DNA of 64,000 nucleotides from Theodoxus fluviatilis (lineage: Eukaryota > Mollusca > Gastropoda > Cycloneritida > Neritidae): the NCBI GenBank assembly GCA_034096865.1, contig JAWQFJ010000531.1:77501-141500 (forward strand), given 5' to 3'. Positions within the stretch are counted from its first letter, which is position 1; every line of letters begins with the position of its first letter. The notes beneath the pieces are model-generated. The model worked only from the letters and a program-made list of their open reading frames with translations, was not told where the DNA came from and searched no databases. Of this stretch, positions 27,837 through 41,073 are shown piece after piece. Both the position numbers and the translations under genes were made by a program.

Positions 27837-28190
27837 TGCTAAGAAGCCAGATCGGCAGCGATCAATGGACTCTGGAAGTGGTCCCGAGAGCGACATTCCT
27901 CAGGACTAATCAGAAAGTACCGAGGGCCAGGCGCGCATCTCACGTGTCACCAGCCTGACAGGGAGGTGCACAGGAACTGCGTAGAAGTGGGAGACAAGCA
28001 TACGCACTTTGATGCTGCACGGGTGTATTGACAGTATGACGTCTGCGACACCATTCAGGAAGGTGGTTATAGTCGTAAGGAAGGACGTGATAGACAGCCG
28101 CCACGGAGACTAGACACAGGATGGGGCGACTCCGGGTCGTGGGAAGAGTGCGCAAGAGATTTTGCTCGGAGAGTCGGCCAATAGCCCTAA

Positions 28191-28483
<293 letters not shown>

Positions 28484-28625
28484 CTTGTCATGAAAGTGGC
28501 AAGTTTAAGAATTTGAGCGAAGAAAAAAAGGGACTAGAACCGTGGATGAGTCATACGGGAGGAACAAGACGGAGAGTTTGTTTTTTTCGCTCTCCTTTTA
28601 GGATATCTTCTTCTTCTTCTCGAAC

Positions 28626-30795
28626 GCCATCACACTTGGATTCTAGAGTCAAGGATGAAATGGGCTGTCTTCTGAAGAGATTCCACCCTATCGTACAGCT
28701 TTTTTTGAATGCTTGCTGGTTCCGGCTAAACGTCCTCTCGCAGCAGCCGGTGGTTTCTGCATTCCTGCAGAATGTGTTCAGCCATCTGGTCGGCCTCTCC
28801 ACGGGAGCACTTTGGGGATGGCACAAGTCTGAATCTCTTGTGCATGTGGTAGTTGAGTCTATTGTGCCCTATATGCAGCCTGAATATGACCACCTGTTCC
28901 TGTCTGGACAGTTGGTGGTAGCTGTCCGTTGTCTTGGGTGTTCTGTACAGGGCCTTCACCATGGTGTTCATTTCTATAAGGGTGACTCTGTTCTCTTCTT
29001 GGTGGTCTTCAGCTCCCAGCTTTGTCATTCTATCCGCCTCCTCATTTCCATGTATTCCACAGGGGATCCACTGCAGTACACTCCTGAAGCATGTGATGTT
29101 TTGGAGTGCTTTCCGGAGTTGAGGCAGTTTGCTTGCTGTTGTTGCTTCCAAGACGGAGAGTGCGTCTGTGAGGAAGACTACCTGGGAGTCTCCGTCAAGG
29201 TCTGTTTTGCTGCTGATGGTATTTGCAGCATGGATGAGGGCTTTAACCTCTGCTCTGTAGTTGGTGCAGTGGAGGCCTGTCAGTATTGCCTCTGCCTGCC
29301 ATTTTCCACCTGGGTACTGGATGTATGCTCCAGCTCCCCCTCTCTTGACTGCATCTGTGGCTGACCCATCTGTGTAGGGCCTTATCCATGCTTTCTGGGG
29401 GTACGTTTCATCAAGCATGGCCATTGTTAGAACTTTCTTTTTGGCGTCACAGTGCTCGTCTTTTGTGGTGTAATGGGGTACTGTGGTACGGATGGTGACG
29501 TTGTTCAGTGCAGTTTGCCAAGGTGGAGGATCGTCTTTGCGGGTAAAGGGTTCTATTTCTGCTGGCAGCAGGTCTTGATGTTTTCTCAACAGCGCTCTGC
29601 TTTCTAGTACAAAGCTGGATCTTTTCAGCCTTCCTGAGCTGAGATTCTTTACTCTGTTGTGCATCAGGTGATCCTCTGAGAACCTTGCCCTCATGTTCTG
29701 CATCACAGCTTTGCACTCCCTTCTTTTCTGTAGCGGTGGGATGCCTGTTGTTTGCTCCATCTTCTCTATAGGCGTAGATCTGACAGCGCCTGTGATGATT
29801 CGTAGGGCCTGGTTCTGGGCTCTGTCAAGGGTCTGTTGGTGCGACTGGGCAGCTGTCATCCAAGAGTTGGAGCCGTACTCTAGGTGTGGTCGTACTGTGC
29901 CCTGGTACACCATCTTGAGGATCTTCTCATTGGCTCCCCACTGTGTCGCTACCAGCTTCCTCATGATGTTCAGCTTTCTTCTGGCTTTCGCCTCTGCACT
30001 TTGCACCTGTTGTTTCCATGTCATCCTCCTGTCAAACATTACTCCCAAGTATGTTTGTTGGTCTTCATACTGTAGCAGGGTGTTGTCCAGGGTCAGTTTG
30101 CCAGGCTGAGCTTTGGTGGAGCGTGTGAATAGAGTGGCTGATGACTTCTCTTTGTTGATGGTGACACACCAGGTGGAGGTCCAATCTGTAAACTTGTCCA
30201 ATGCTAGCTGCATTCTATATGTGGCGGTTGTTGCATACTTTTCTGAGCACCAGAGCACTAGGTCATCTGCATACAGGGCTGCTTGTACACCTTTTGGTAG
30301 CTCTGGTATGATGTCATTGGTGAAGAGTATCAACAGAGTAGGTGACAATACTCCTCCTTGCGGGACTTCCTGACGCAGTAGTACACAGCGTCCATCTACC
30401 AGCACACGGGCTCTCCGGTTGTGTAGGTATGACTTGGCCCACCGGTACATGTTGCCTTGAATACCACTGCGAAGAAGCTTCACAAGGAGACCGTCCTTCC
30501 ACACCTTGTCGAAGGCCTTCTGTAGGTCTATGAAGACATCAAGCGTCATTTTCTGGGCTTGGAAGGCGTTCTCAATGACCTGGGCAAGGTGCGTGGTCTG
30601 ATCTTCTGTGCTCCTGTACCTTCTGAATCCGGCTTGTTCAGGAGCAATGATTCTCTCTGTCTCTAGTGCTGGTTGACAATGCGCTCCATGGTCTTGCAGA
30701 TGCAGCTTATCAGGCTCATAGGTCGGTAGCTCAGAAGTTTCGTCTTGTTCTTCCCTTTCTTCAGAACAGGAATCGTTCTGGCTTCTTTCCAGCAC
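28626..30795 (-). pseudogene. LINE ORF2, RT-RNase H part
   Basis: An open frame of about 690 codons starting in the RT. Visible RT blocks are QAGFRRYRSTEDQ, DLQKAFDKVW, VPQGGVLSPTL and the catalytic LYADDLVLW. The RNase H domain shows its acidic residues in YTDGSA, NYRAEVKAL, FLTDALSVL and HGNEEAD. A C-terminal HxxC-like segment (AEHILQECRNHRLLRED) follows. The frame stops at TAG (28726-28728), but the same frame continues for about 31 more codons to a TGA near 28629. In related elements the RED(V/T)WP motif has Trp here, so this is probably a TGG-to-TAG nonsense change. At the 5' side the frame shifts near 30665 relative to the upstream RT segment, consistent with a small deletion. Confidence 0.85.
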
Positions 30796-30971
30796 TGAGG
30801 TACCTGGCCCTGTGACCAGCTTACGTTGAACATGTCTAGCAGCTTCCGGAGGGCTGTGTTGCCTAGGTGTTGGATCATTTCGTTGGGGATGTTATCTGGG
30901 CCTGGCGACTTCCTCTTCGTCAGTTGTTTGATGGCCTTCTTCAGTTCTTCCATGGTGATGTTCTTTTTCAT
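30663..30971 (-). pseudogene. LINE ORF2, N-terminal RT part in another frame
   Basis: Contains the RT fingers region: KRKSPGPDNIPNEMI, then VPQCWKEARTIPVLKKGK and YRPMSLISCICKTMERIVNQ. It ends in a stop immediately after VNQ-H, where the downstream frame takes over with LETERIIAPEQAGF. A few residues expected between the two are absent, so a short frame-disrupting deletion is inferred. Upstream (30972-31371) the linker between endonuclease and RT is present but interrupted by stops. Confidence 0.8.
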
Positions 30972-31371
30972 GGCTTCATAATTACTGTCATCTTTGCAGG
31001 TCCTTTCTTTTTCTTTTAGCCGGAATTTCTTCTCCAGTGTCCTTGGTATAGTGATGTTGCTCTCCTTAGCGTATGACGGAGCTAGATGTTTGCGGCATCT
31101 CTTCCTATCATTGTTCTCCCGTCTTCTGCTATGGTGATCTTCTGTTCCCTGCTTCCCTCGTCATTTAGGGCTTTGGTCAATTTCCACAGTTTGGTGGTGT
31201 CCCTCTCCACGTTAAGCTTTGCGGTCTTTTCTCTCCAGCTCTTTCTTGTGCTTTTGAGTTTTATCTTTAGGTAGCGGGCTTTCTTTTCCTGAAGTGTGAT
31301 GTTGTTTTCTTGGCTGGGTTGGTCTCACCTTCCTCTCTGGCTTGGGTCAGTTCATCGTGTGCGATATGGAG

Positions 31372-31839
31372 TTAATGTGTCCAGTAAGGGGTGTAGTTCT
31401 TCGTGGCTCTTCGTGGTATGGCTTCCTTAGCCGCCTTGATGATTCGAACGTTGAAGTTTCGCACCACGTTGTTGATGTTAGAGGTGGTACAGCCTGAGAG
31501 GGTAAGAAGGACTGGTCGGTGGTCGCTTCCTCCTAACTGTGGCCCGACGGTTCTACTCGGGTTCTTGTGTACGTCCTCGGTGCACAAGGCCAGGTCCGGG
31601 GTGGTGGTTGAATGCCAGCGGCGGGAGTAGAAGGTAGGCTGGTCAGTGGGGTCCTTTGCGAGTATCAGGTGTTTCTCGTCTTGCCACGTCTCTATATCTT
31701 CTCCCCTCCTGTCTAGCGTGTCGTATCCCCAACTCTGAGACTGGCTGTTGAAGTCTCCAGCGATGAGGAGGCCGCTGTCTGGGACCGAGATGGTGTCAAA
31801 GGATATCATCTTGTCGTTCGGGCAGTAGTAGTTAACCAC
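31372..31839 (-). pseudogene. LINE APE endonuclease, C-terminal half
   Basis: Carries the endonuclease motifs LLIAGDFNSQSQSWGYDT, TTTPDLAL and the catalytic GGSDHRPVLLTL. Between this frame and the upstream half (31840-31897) there are in-frame stops and an apparent one-base insertion near a GGAGG run, so the domain is broken. Confidence 0.85.
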
Positions 31840-31897
31840 CTCCTAGAGTGCTATCCTTGGTGGTGATTTAGGTGTTGATGTACTCTGCCTCTTCCAT

Positions 31898-32413
31898 TTA
31901 CTTCTTCTTTTCGCTGGCGTTCAGGTAGTTTCTGACCAGGGTCATCACTCCTCCTTTCTCCCGTCCTTGACGATCCCCCCTAAACACCTGGTTCCCTCTG
32001 ATCTTGAAGGGCTTCCCCTCATGGAGGTGTGTCTCTTGTATACAGCAGATGTTGATGCTGTGTTCGTGCAGAAAGGGCTCCAGTTCGGTCTTCTTGTTGG
32101 CAATTTTTTCTGCGTTCCAGTGCATGATGTTGATACTGGACTTTGATCTCTCTTTAGTCGTGGTTGGTTTTTGGTCAGTCGCTCTCCTGACTCGTCCCCT
32201 GGCTCCACAGGACGAATTCAAAGGACCACCAGTAGCTGGGGTTGGGCTCCTTCGAGGCACCGAGCCCGGCGCTGCACCTGCCTGGCGGGACTTCACAGGG
32301 CGAGCGCCATTCTCGTTATCTGTATATCCAAGTGTCATATGATTTGGCGATTGTGCGTAGTGTTGTGGTTTGTTAGAGTGCGCCGTGCGGCCCAACACAT
32401 ACGTCTTTAGCAC
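31898..32413 (-). pseudogene. LINE APE endonuclease, N-terminal half
   Basis: Shows INIMHWNAEKIANKK, ICCIQETHL (the QET metal-binding motif of APE-type endonucleases) and GVMTLVRNYLNA. The preceding 80 or so codons are Arg/Pro/Ser-rich and may be a linker or 5' UTR read through. It ends at a TAA followed by further in-frame stops. Confidence 0.8.
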
Positions 32414-34771
32414 TCGGGGTTTCTTTCAGGGTTACCCCACCCTTAGCTCATAGCCCAAAAACCTGCCATGTGAGTACAGGGGGGGGGGGAGGGGATGGTC
32501 ATATTGGTCTGGATTCTACCTTTGGACCTGTCCAGCTTGGGAAACCCTGCCAGGAGTTTGCACTCCCGCTGGCATAGCTCTTCGGGTCATGGAGACACAC
32601 AAGCCACCACACCACGCTAAGGAATGGACCGTGTGGTGGGTATTAGGATATTAGACTTTATTGTCTAATACGCGTCACCTAATACGCGTCACATACATGC
32701 GCTTTCTTTCAGGAATCTCTCGCCCCCCCCCCCCCCTCCCTCCCGCTCGCTACAAACGCAGCGCTTGATATTCATGTCAATCGGGTGGTAGAAACTGAGA
32801 TTAGCTACCCGTACCTGCTCCTCAGTAGGGGAAGTTTACAGCTGAACCAAACTTTGCGTGGGGAACACGACTGTAAAATCCAAGCAAACGTAAAGTATGA
32901 ATAACAGTAGTAGAGATACTGCGCTTCCACCAAAAGGTGATGTGCAGATAGAGGACACATGAAAAAAATATAGGGATGAGAGAAGTGACTTCCACACCCC
33001 ACGCAAGTAATGGTATAGTTTTGCCTCTGTATGAAAGAAAAAATTCCGAACGAAGGGGAGAACCCTTTACACTCCACTTTGTTTGCATTTTATGCTGCTA
33101 TCAGCGAAAATATAACGGTAAGGACCACACAATACAATTACGGAGAGAAGGGATGGCATATCGCATGCGGTCCCCCAAAATAGCTTTCTGTTTTCATCTA
33201 CTGACATCGAAACTCGGCACCTTGTCACCTTTGATAAGATAAATGAAGTTGTGCCTACGTTTTTCCATGCATGCCAAGAAAAGTAGACCTCTCATTGAAA
33301 ACAACACTCTGTCGTCACCCGAAGAAAAACGCATTTTGCGTGCCATTCGTCCAAGCACTGCTTCCGGCAGAAGCCAAGAAGATTCGACCCCGCTATTTGC
33401 CAGCAATTTTTTGGCCGTCGCCGCTCTCCACAAATGACAGGAAATTGTCCACTGCCCACAGAAAATGTGGGCTTTGCAAATCACCACTTCCAATTTCACC
33501 TGCCTCTGTCAATCCTGCCAGAGTCACGATCTCTGCGTGCCCTGTCGTGATGGGATGGTCCGCTTGTTTGTGAGCTGCTGACGCCCAGTTCCCGCCTCGA
33601 CCCCTCGGGCTTCGTCGGCAAAGCTGATGATGTTTTCCTGGTGCCTTGCGACAAGTAATAGCCAGGAAAACGTTCGTTCCAAATTGCGCGCATTCTGACC
33701 GACATACAAAATGTTGCCTGGGCAGCAGCAACGACAGTTTCCTCATTCGGATGCTGTAATAAGTGCGTGCCAAATGGTACCGTCTGCGTGCAGTTTTGCA
33801 TGACGTTTGGCATTGCAGTTCTTTCTGTTGACAGGGACAAAAGATCGTGGGACTTCTTTCTCAACGGTTAATTTTGACGCATGCACGTTTCCAAAGCGTT
33901 TGTTTGTCATTAGCTAATTTCGGCTTGAAAGAGATAATTTGAATTCCAGAACAGTGCTGGACTGTTTCATATTTCTTTTATGTGCGCCTACTTCACGATT
34001 CCCTGACTACGTCATGCTGACGACAAACTTTTTTCCCTCATGTCTAATTCCGAATTCTGTTAAGCTTCGTGCTGCTTCTGCAATATGGAATCCTACAAGA
34101 ACAACCAATGCAGCGGTGTGTGGATCTGTCGTTTCAACATATTGAAAATGAATCACGCCTTCTAGCTTTTTGCGTATATATATATTCTATGTTGTTACCA
34201 TTTGCACTCTTGGGGACAATTGTTTCCGTTAGGGAGTAAGTCAAACTACTCCTTTAGGTCAGCTGAGGACAGAAACATGACCAAGTGATACACAATTCAT
34301 ACACACGAAGAAAGAGGCCATTAGACATCACCTCTGTACACACCTGCATACTTGCTTGTTAATATTCGTATGTACTTTTTGTTTACCCGTCTGAATTTAT
34401 GCTGATAATTCCGTCATAATTTTTCTAGTCGTATTGATAAATGTTATCAATTACACAGGTACAATGATGTTGACACATCACTCATCTTTTGGAGTATATA
34501 CCCCATCTTTTCATCTGAAAGGCAAAGTGACTGGCGGAGGGAATTGTCGACCACTGACTAGTCCTGTGGCGATCCATTGAGAAATATTGCCTCCTAAACA
34601 AGAACCATGTGCATACAAGCTACCATTCTGGAACAAAAACGAAAAGTGTACAACTTGATCATAGATCAGTTTTGTTATTGTTTAAATATGTAGACGAAAA
34701 TGCTGTCAATGTATTTTCTCATCCATATCTTTCTCTGCAACATTGACTTCCTCCCTCGCTCTCTGCCCCCA

Positions 34772-34780
<9 letters not shown>

Positions 34781-34839
<59 letters not shown>

Positions 34840-34986
34840 ACATATATATATAATGTATATGTATGTATATATGTATGTATATATGTGCGTGCGTGCGTGC
34901 GTGCGTGCGTGTGTGTATGTGTGTATGTACATGTTTATCTATATTTCTCTTTGTTTTTCTATTCTCTCTCTTGCTCTTTAACTCTC

Positions 34987-35052
<66 letters not shown>
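34781..35052. repeat. (CT)n, (ATGT)n and (GTGC)n microsatellite cluster
   Basis: CT arrays at about 34781-34840 and 34986-35052, separated by TATG/TGCG repeats at 34841-34930. Confidence 0.9.
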
Positions 35053-35055
<3 letters not shown>

Positions 35056-35832
35056 TTCCCACCAAACTCGCTAGACAAAAAAATCCCCATTTCCCGTGAT
35101 CCTCCTGACACGATTGACTCTGTGGGCATCTTCGTGAAACTGGAAGAAGGAAGCCTCCATCTCCATGCGTTCCCTGGGCGTTGCATTATAAGGAAGAGAA
35201 AATTAAAAACATAAATCAGTCTTTCCGGCTGATTTCGCGCAATCTCGAGTGGCTTCCCATGACGAGGCAGCTCGCTCCTATAGGGCCCCCAGGGAGTTGT
35301 CGTCGTGAATACCTCATTTTTACCGTCCCGTATGAAAATTGAAATTATCTTTTTGGGGGCCTTAGACTGGGATATTGTTTTCCGACAGAACCCTCCATAT
35401 AGGCAAATGGGCTTTGGTTTTTCACAGTCTACGAGATAACAAAGGCTGTCTCATCTCGGGAGGCAGATTTTCGTGAAATGCATTTTCCAAGGGAGTGCAA
35501 AAACAAGCTGGTTTATCACCGCCCCTTCCATCGTTAGCTCCCGTTCTGACATTTTCATTACCAAGCCGAAGGCAGCGGGCCATGCTATGGGAAGGGATTA
35601 AAGGGAAAACGTACTCTGGGAGTGTATCGGTGTGCGGGAACTTGGATGCATTTAAAACGTGAACTGTGTTGTCCTTGGTGTGCGAAAGGATAGAAATTGA
35701 AAAAACACACTATTGTTTGAGTCTATAAAGAAATTTATTGAGAAAAGGCCATTTTGTGAAATCAATTATTTTCCACATTTTAACAGGAAATCGGGAGCTG
35801 AATTCACTGGCTGCCGAAGAGGTCCTTGTTTG

Positions 35833-35950
35833 AATGAATGAATGAAGGCATGAATGAATGCATGAATGAATAAATAAATGAACGAATGAATGAATGAATG
35901 AATGAATGAATGAATGAATGAATGAATGAATGAATGAATGAATGAATGAA
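35833..35950. repeat. (TGAA)n tetranucleotide microsatellite
   Basis: About 118 bases of TGAA with a few TGCA/TAAA variants. It directly borders the 5' end of short-repeat copy F. Confidence 0.95.
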
Positions 35951-36134
35951 CGGATAAGACTTTACGACTTATCAGTTTCTGTAGGTTAAGGCCATTGATG
36001 ACGAACATCACCACAGCAGTTTAGAGTAAGAGAAGGTCAAGTCTAGATTTCCCTGGTTATTCGCATTTTACGAATCGCGCATGGGACGCGGTGGGTCTGT
36101 TCTTTCTCCCAATCTACAAGGGATAAGAGGTAAC
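35942..36134 (+). mobile_element. Microsatellite-fronted short repeat, copy F
   Basis: Follows the TGAA array. Contains TTTACGACTTATCAG, GGTTAAGGCCATTGATGACG, GATTTCCCTGGTTATTCGC, TTTTACGAATCGCGCATGGG, ACGCGGTGGGTCTGTTC and an end with AAGGGATAAGAGGTAAC. Confidence 0.7.
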
Positions 36135-36232
36135 TGTAAATGGTAACATGGTAGAGAAAGTATTTGTACCATCGTCAATACAAACGCACTCGCCGAAGTA
36201 GTCGGGTAGCTGAGTTCAGAAAAGTGTAACAT

Positions 36233-36453
36233 GCTAAACGTTGAAGGTTACAAGCGTCCACCTGGGCTAAATGGAGAGTCTAGACATAGAGCTATGTGGT
36301 CTAGGTAGGCGGACATTCTGAATTTGGTTTGTTTGGCCGCCNNNGGCGGCCAAACAAACCAAATTCAGAATGTCCGCCTACCTAGACCACATAGCTCTAT
36401 GTCTAGACTCTCCATGTAGCCCAGGTGGACGCTTGTAACCCTCAACGTTTAGC
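36233..36453. repeat. Fold-back inverted repeat with 109-bp arms around an NNN gap
   Basis: Left arm 36233-36341 and right arm 36345-36453 are reverse complements at 107 of 109 positions, centred on three Ns at 36342-36344. Outer ends read GCTAAACGTTGA and TCAACGTTTAGC; inner ends read TTTGGCCGCC and GGCGGCCAAA. No coding frame and no clear target duplication outside the arms. The two mismatches argue against a pure assembly copy. Confidence 0.9.
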
Positions 36454-38049
36454 GTCCCATTTTTTTTGCAAGCTACAGATTTCAGCTTCTAGACTAAAGA
36501 CTTTCGCGTGCCAAGGTGGCAAAATCTAAGTGAAGGAGCAAGACGACAAAGCATGATTATATATCGTCAATTATATTGTCATCTGATATATAACGAGATA
36601 ATACGCTACAATGGCCGTAAAAACTACTGGAGAAACTGCAGTAGGTGTCTGGCATGGGTCATATTGACCTCCTCTACATGTATCTGAGTAGACTACGTAT
36701 ATCACAAGATCACCAACATGTTCATGGTATGAGCATCAAGGAGGATACACAACATCCGTTTGTTTAAGTGATTCAATTCTCATTTGTTATCGAAAGAATA
36801 AACGCCTACAATATATCATCACATTTTGTTGACCACATCGTGCGACTGACAGTGTGTACATATAGTATTCTGTGTTTCAAAAACTTGTATTACCTCAGAT
36901 TTGGAAGCTGGTTCAATTCTGCCCTTTGGTCACATAGTTTGAATACAAAAGAAATATTTTATCAGATAAGTACATTAATTGTTTTACGCCAATGAAACTT
37001 TGAAACATTGCTACGAAATATTTTTCAAGATTAAAAGCGAATTCAACACGCGCTTGACTAAGGAGGAGGTGATGCTGGCAAGGAAACGATCCCATGGTTG
37101 TAAGTCAAAAATACCATTTTACAGAATGCTCAGACCTCGAAGTCCTATTACAAGTTCATTTCAGGTCGATTTCCCTTGTTGATTACGAGGCTGCCATACA
37201 TATACATGAATTTCGCTTTTGGTCTGTTGTCAGACTGGTTGACTGATAGGTTTGCTGAGGTGATGTACTGTCCGAATACCTGTCTGAGACGTCTTTCTGT
37301 GTGCATGTGTGTTCAAGTCTGTGTAAAATGTCCATTAAGCTTGACGGTTAGTTTCTCGTGTCTTCAATTCCATTCTATATGCCTGATGAATCTCGCTGTC
37401 TGGAGTCGTTTTTGCCTCTCTTTCCGTCTGCCGATGCCATGTGCACAAAAGTAGGCGTAGGCCAACCACATGAACATACACGGACTCTTTGCCTCTTCAG
37501 TACTGTTGTTGAATCATGTTTACTTCCATGGGGCCTGTCAAGCTTGACAATTGTCATATATGGCTTCTTTTTTTCTTCTGTTGTCACGAAGTTTCTTTTG
37601 AAAAAGTTCTGTTTGCAGCCAGAAACAACCAGCTTGTGGCGTTATTAGACTGTCTTAAATCTGCTGGGTGATTCAGAGGATTACAAAGAGGCACTGGAAT
37701 CACGTTGCTCTCTGAGACATCTAGGCTGAATCAGCTGATTCATCTCGGATTGGATTGTTTCTCGAGAGCTATTTTCTTTCTACGAAAATAGCCCGCCGTT
37801 CATTCCTGTTTATGACCCTGTGCGAGGAACCTCTGCGTGGACTGATGACTGCTTCTAGAAAAAGGGCTCATGTAATGAGGACGATTATTTTAAAATTTGG
37901 CTCTTACTGAAAAATTGCAACTGACAGCTGGGCTTATACGATATTTGTGAAGTTTTTCAGCTCTATAAAGCGTCCTTTCCAGGTTTAGATTGTGCATGTG
38001 ATTATGCACTTTTGCCTTGATGAGAATGTTTGACCTCTCTTTTCCGTTT

Positions 38050-38213
38050 GAGGTGGGGGTAAATATAGACCCGCTGCGTCTCCCTACGCGAAGTTTAAAA
38101 GGTGAATGACGAGGAAAATCATGAACTGATTTGCACTTTAACCAGTTCTAGTGATTTTCCTTATCGATATCCTTATATAGCCTACAGGGGCTGATAAGCC
38201 GTTAAACTCCATC
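38050..38213 (-). mobile_element. Microsatellite-fronted short repeat, copy G
   Basis: On the minus strand it starts at GGAGTTTAACGGCTTATCAG, directly next to the long ATC/GTC array, continues through GTAGGCTATATAAGG and AATCACTAGAACTGG, and ends with TTCGCGTAGGGAGACGCAGC and GGTCTATATTTACCCCCACC. Confidence 0.75.
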
Positions 38214-38214
38214 A

Positions 38215-38620
<406 letters not shown>

Positions 38621-40609
38621 TAATCACGGCCTCTCTCTCACAAGACGAGATGTAGATTAAAAGAGATTTCCCATTTCATATATTTCGTTGCTGTCCTTAA
38701 TTCAATACACAGTGTACTCAAGCCCATACGGTCCATTCGATCAACGCTCAAGGAATATTTTCTCCTACACCGTCAGCAGCTGTAATTAATGCAATATGGA
38801 GAGTGGCGATATATTTAGCCAAAAAGCTTCGAATGTAATGGGATCGACGAGGTTCGCTCTGGATTTCGGAGTGTTCTGCTGGATGGACCACATCTTGCCC
38901 CCTTGGAAATCAATCTGTCCCTCCCCGTGCTTCCGCACTTAAGGGTCCAGGCCAATACACGTCCAAACTCCCAATAATCCGAGAGCGTTCTCGCCATAGA
39001 CGCGGAGTTTATTCTCGTGAATCTCCCAGTCTGAGGACATCTCGATGGTGGGAGTCTATTACCTCCATGTTTTTCTGCTGTATTGATTCCCACCACCGCA
39101 CTCTCTGCAGAATATTTCTGTGTCACCCGCAGCGGTGAGCACAGAAAATATTGCCATATCGCATTTAGCCATTTTTATGGAGATGTTTTTGGTCACATGT
39201 GATCACAGAGTGGGAGGAAATATGTTGAGCAAACAGCCTGCTAATGTGTCGGTGGAGTTAAAAAAAATGATCCTCCCTTGCCGACAGAGATCAAACAAAC
39301 ATGACAGGTTGAGAACCCCCCGATTCTTAGCTCTCTCTTGCAGCAAACAGAATTTAATGGACTGCAGGTTTCGTCTTTACAGCAAAGCATCTTTTCAAAT
39401 AACCGCATTGATTTCGGCTTCAGACTCGCAGAGGGATCCATTGCAATCGTTGGAGTATGCTAAAAGGTTTTGAACAGGATCTGTGCATTATTATGGATGC
39501 GAATTTTATATTAAAATGATCGTTAACAAAATCCCCTTCCAAAATTAAGTATCTTGTTTTTTCGCGGCATTTAGTTTCAAAGCCTGAATTGCTTCCTTTT
39601 AAAGACTGCATGCGCTTTCAGTCTTAATAATAATTTACAATGAAAGGATGCTGTCTGTTTCCAGTCGGAATTCATATGTGAGTCTGATACGTTTAATATC
39701 TCAATCACATCTCAGTCTAAAATTCCTACTTTTTTGTCTTCGCTTTGGCTCCTTGTGTTTTATCTGTTAAGATCCTTACGGATGATGAACAGTGAAATTC
39801 GGTTTTCCAACTCAGCTCAAACATGTGAGGGGAAAAAAGTGTTTATATCTGTCGCCATGTTTTGTGGTATAATGATCTAGCTATTTTTAACAACCCTTCC
39901 TGAAAGGCGTCTCGTTGACAATTAGTTTTCTTGGCAAACTTACTTCACAGCATCCCAGACAGTTCTGCCTATCTATTTGAGTGGTTGTCACCTAAAAGGT
40001 AAGAGCAGTGATTTTATATATCGAACCTATTACTGGCACTCAAACCGCTTTACACTCGATCAGTTCTTTACATGAGGGTCAATTACCCACAAGCGATGAC
40101 GTGAAAACTTGTCTATGGACGTCACATCGGCCACTCATCGCGCTGGCTGCGTAGCCAGCCTGCTGGAGACAGATGCGATTTTATCTTGGTAACACCTGCG
40201 GAACTGGCGGGAAACTTGGTTATTCAGGGCAGGGCGACCTTCTCATTGTGAGTCTGCCTCATCTCCGACCTGGATGCGGAGCGGTCCGGACGAGGCAGTG
40301 GCCATGCATTTTTAACGCCACGGGATTGCTGGCTCCTGGACCTCGATCAGGCCCCGGACTTCACCGACCAAGACGCACTCAGGACATTAATATGCAAGGT
40401 AGCCAACGAGGATAAAAGGTTAATTGCTTTGGCATCGGTTCCTAACGAGGCATGGAAGGCACGATAGCGTTTGCTGCGTTTTCGTTGGGATGAAAAGCAG
40501 TGTAGGAACTGAGACAAATGAAAGACACAAAAATACATTTATACCTCCGACCTTATGCATTACAAGTAGGAAACCTCACTTGTCCAGAGAAACATACACT
40601 TGCTGAGAT

Positions 40610-40790
40610 GTGACCCCCTATAAGTTGGAGGTCAGAATAGACCCATCACGTCTCCCTACGCGATTCGTAAGAGGCAAATAACTAGGAACAGTGTGACTTG
40701 ATTTGGGTTTACTCTTAACTATTCTAGTGATTTTCGTGCTCAAAGGCCTTTCATAGCCTACAAAGGCTGATAAGCCGTAAAACTCCATCA
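40610..40790 (-). mobile_element. Microsatellite-fronted short repeat, copy H
   Basis: On the minus strand: GGAGTTTTACGGCTTATCAG, CTTTGTAGGCTATGAAAGGC, AATCACTAGAATAGT, TTGCCTCTTACGAATCGCGT, AGGGAGACGTGATGGGTCTA and an end with CCTCCAACTTATAGGGGGTC. This copy has no microsatellite at its 5' side. Confidence 0.75.
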
Positions 40791-40980
40791 GTAATCAATG
40801 CCGAGATGTGTGTCAGCCATTCATGGAGATTATATATTGAGACTGCTTGATGTTTACCTATTCAATAAGAAATTTACATCGCATGGCTCGGGTCAAAAAC
40901 TTTAGTTCTTTTGTGAAATTCTATCACTTTTAAGCAGTTACATTTATAATCAGTGTCCTCAGCGAAATCTTGGATTGGAT

Positions 40981-41013
<33 letters not shown>

Positions 41014-41034
41014 CTCTCTCTCTCTCTCTCTCTT

Positions 41035-41071
<37 letters not shown>
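40981..41071. repeat. (CT)n microsatellite
   Basis: A CT array with a few CTTT interruptions. Confidence 0.95.

Positions 41072-41073
<2 letters not shown>

Larger units (their letters stand above)
28607..32642 (-). mobile_element. I/Nimb-like LINE with 9-bp target duplication
   Basis: A 4036-bp non-LTR retrotransposon on the minus strand. In element orientation it holds a 5' region without an ORF1, an APE endonuclease, an RT, an RNase H and a C-terminal Cys/His region, then a tail of GAA repeats. The 9 bases TTAGGATAT flank it on both sides (28598-28606 and 32643-32651), a plausible target-site duplication. The RT+RNase H arrangement and YADD motif place it near the I/Nimb group of LINEs. 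Frameshifts and stops make it defective. It lies inside intron 2 of the host gene, in opposite orientation. Confidence 0.85.

Noticed and set aside
28513..29364. A 283-codon plus-strand open frame
   Set aside because: It is the antisense shadow of the LINE RNase H region and 3' UTR.
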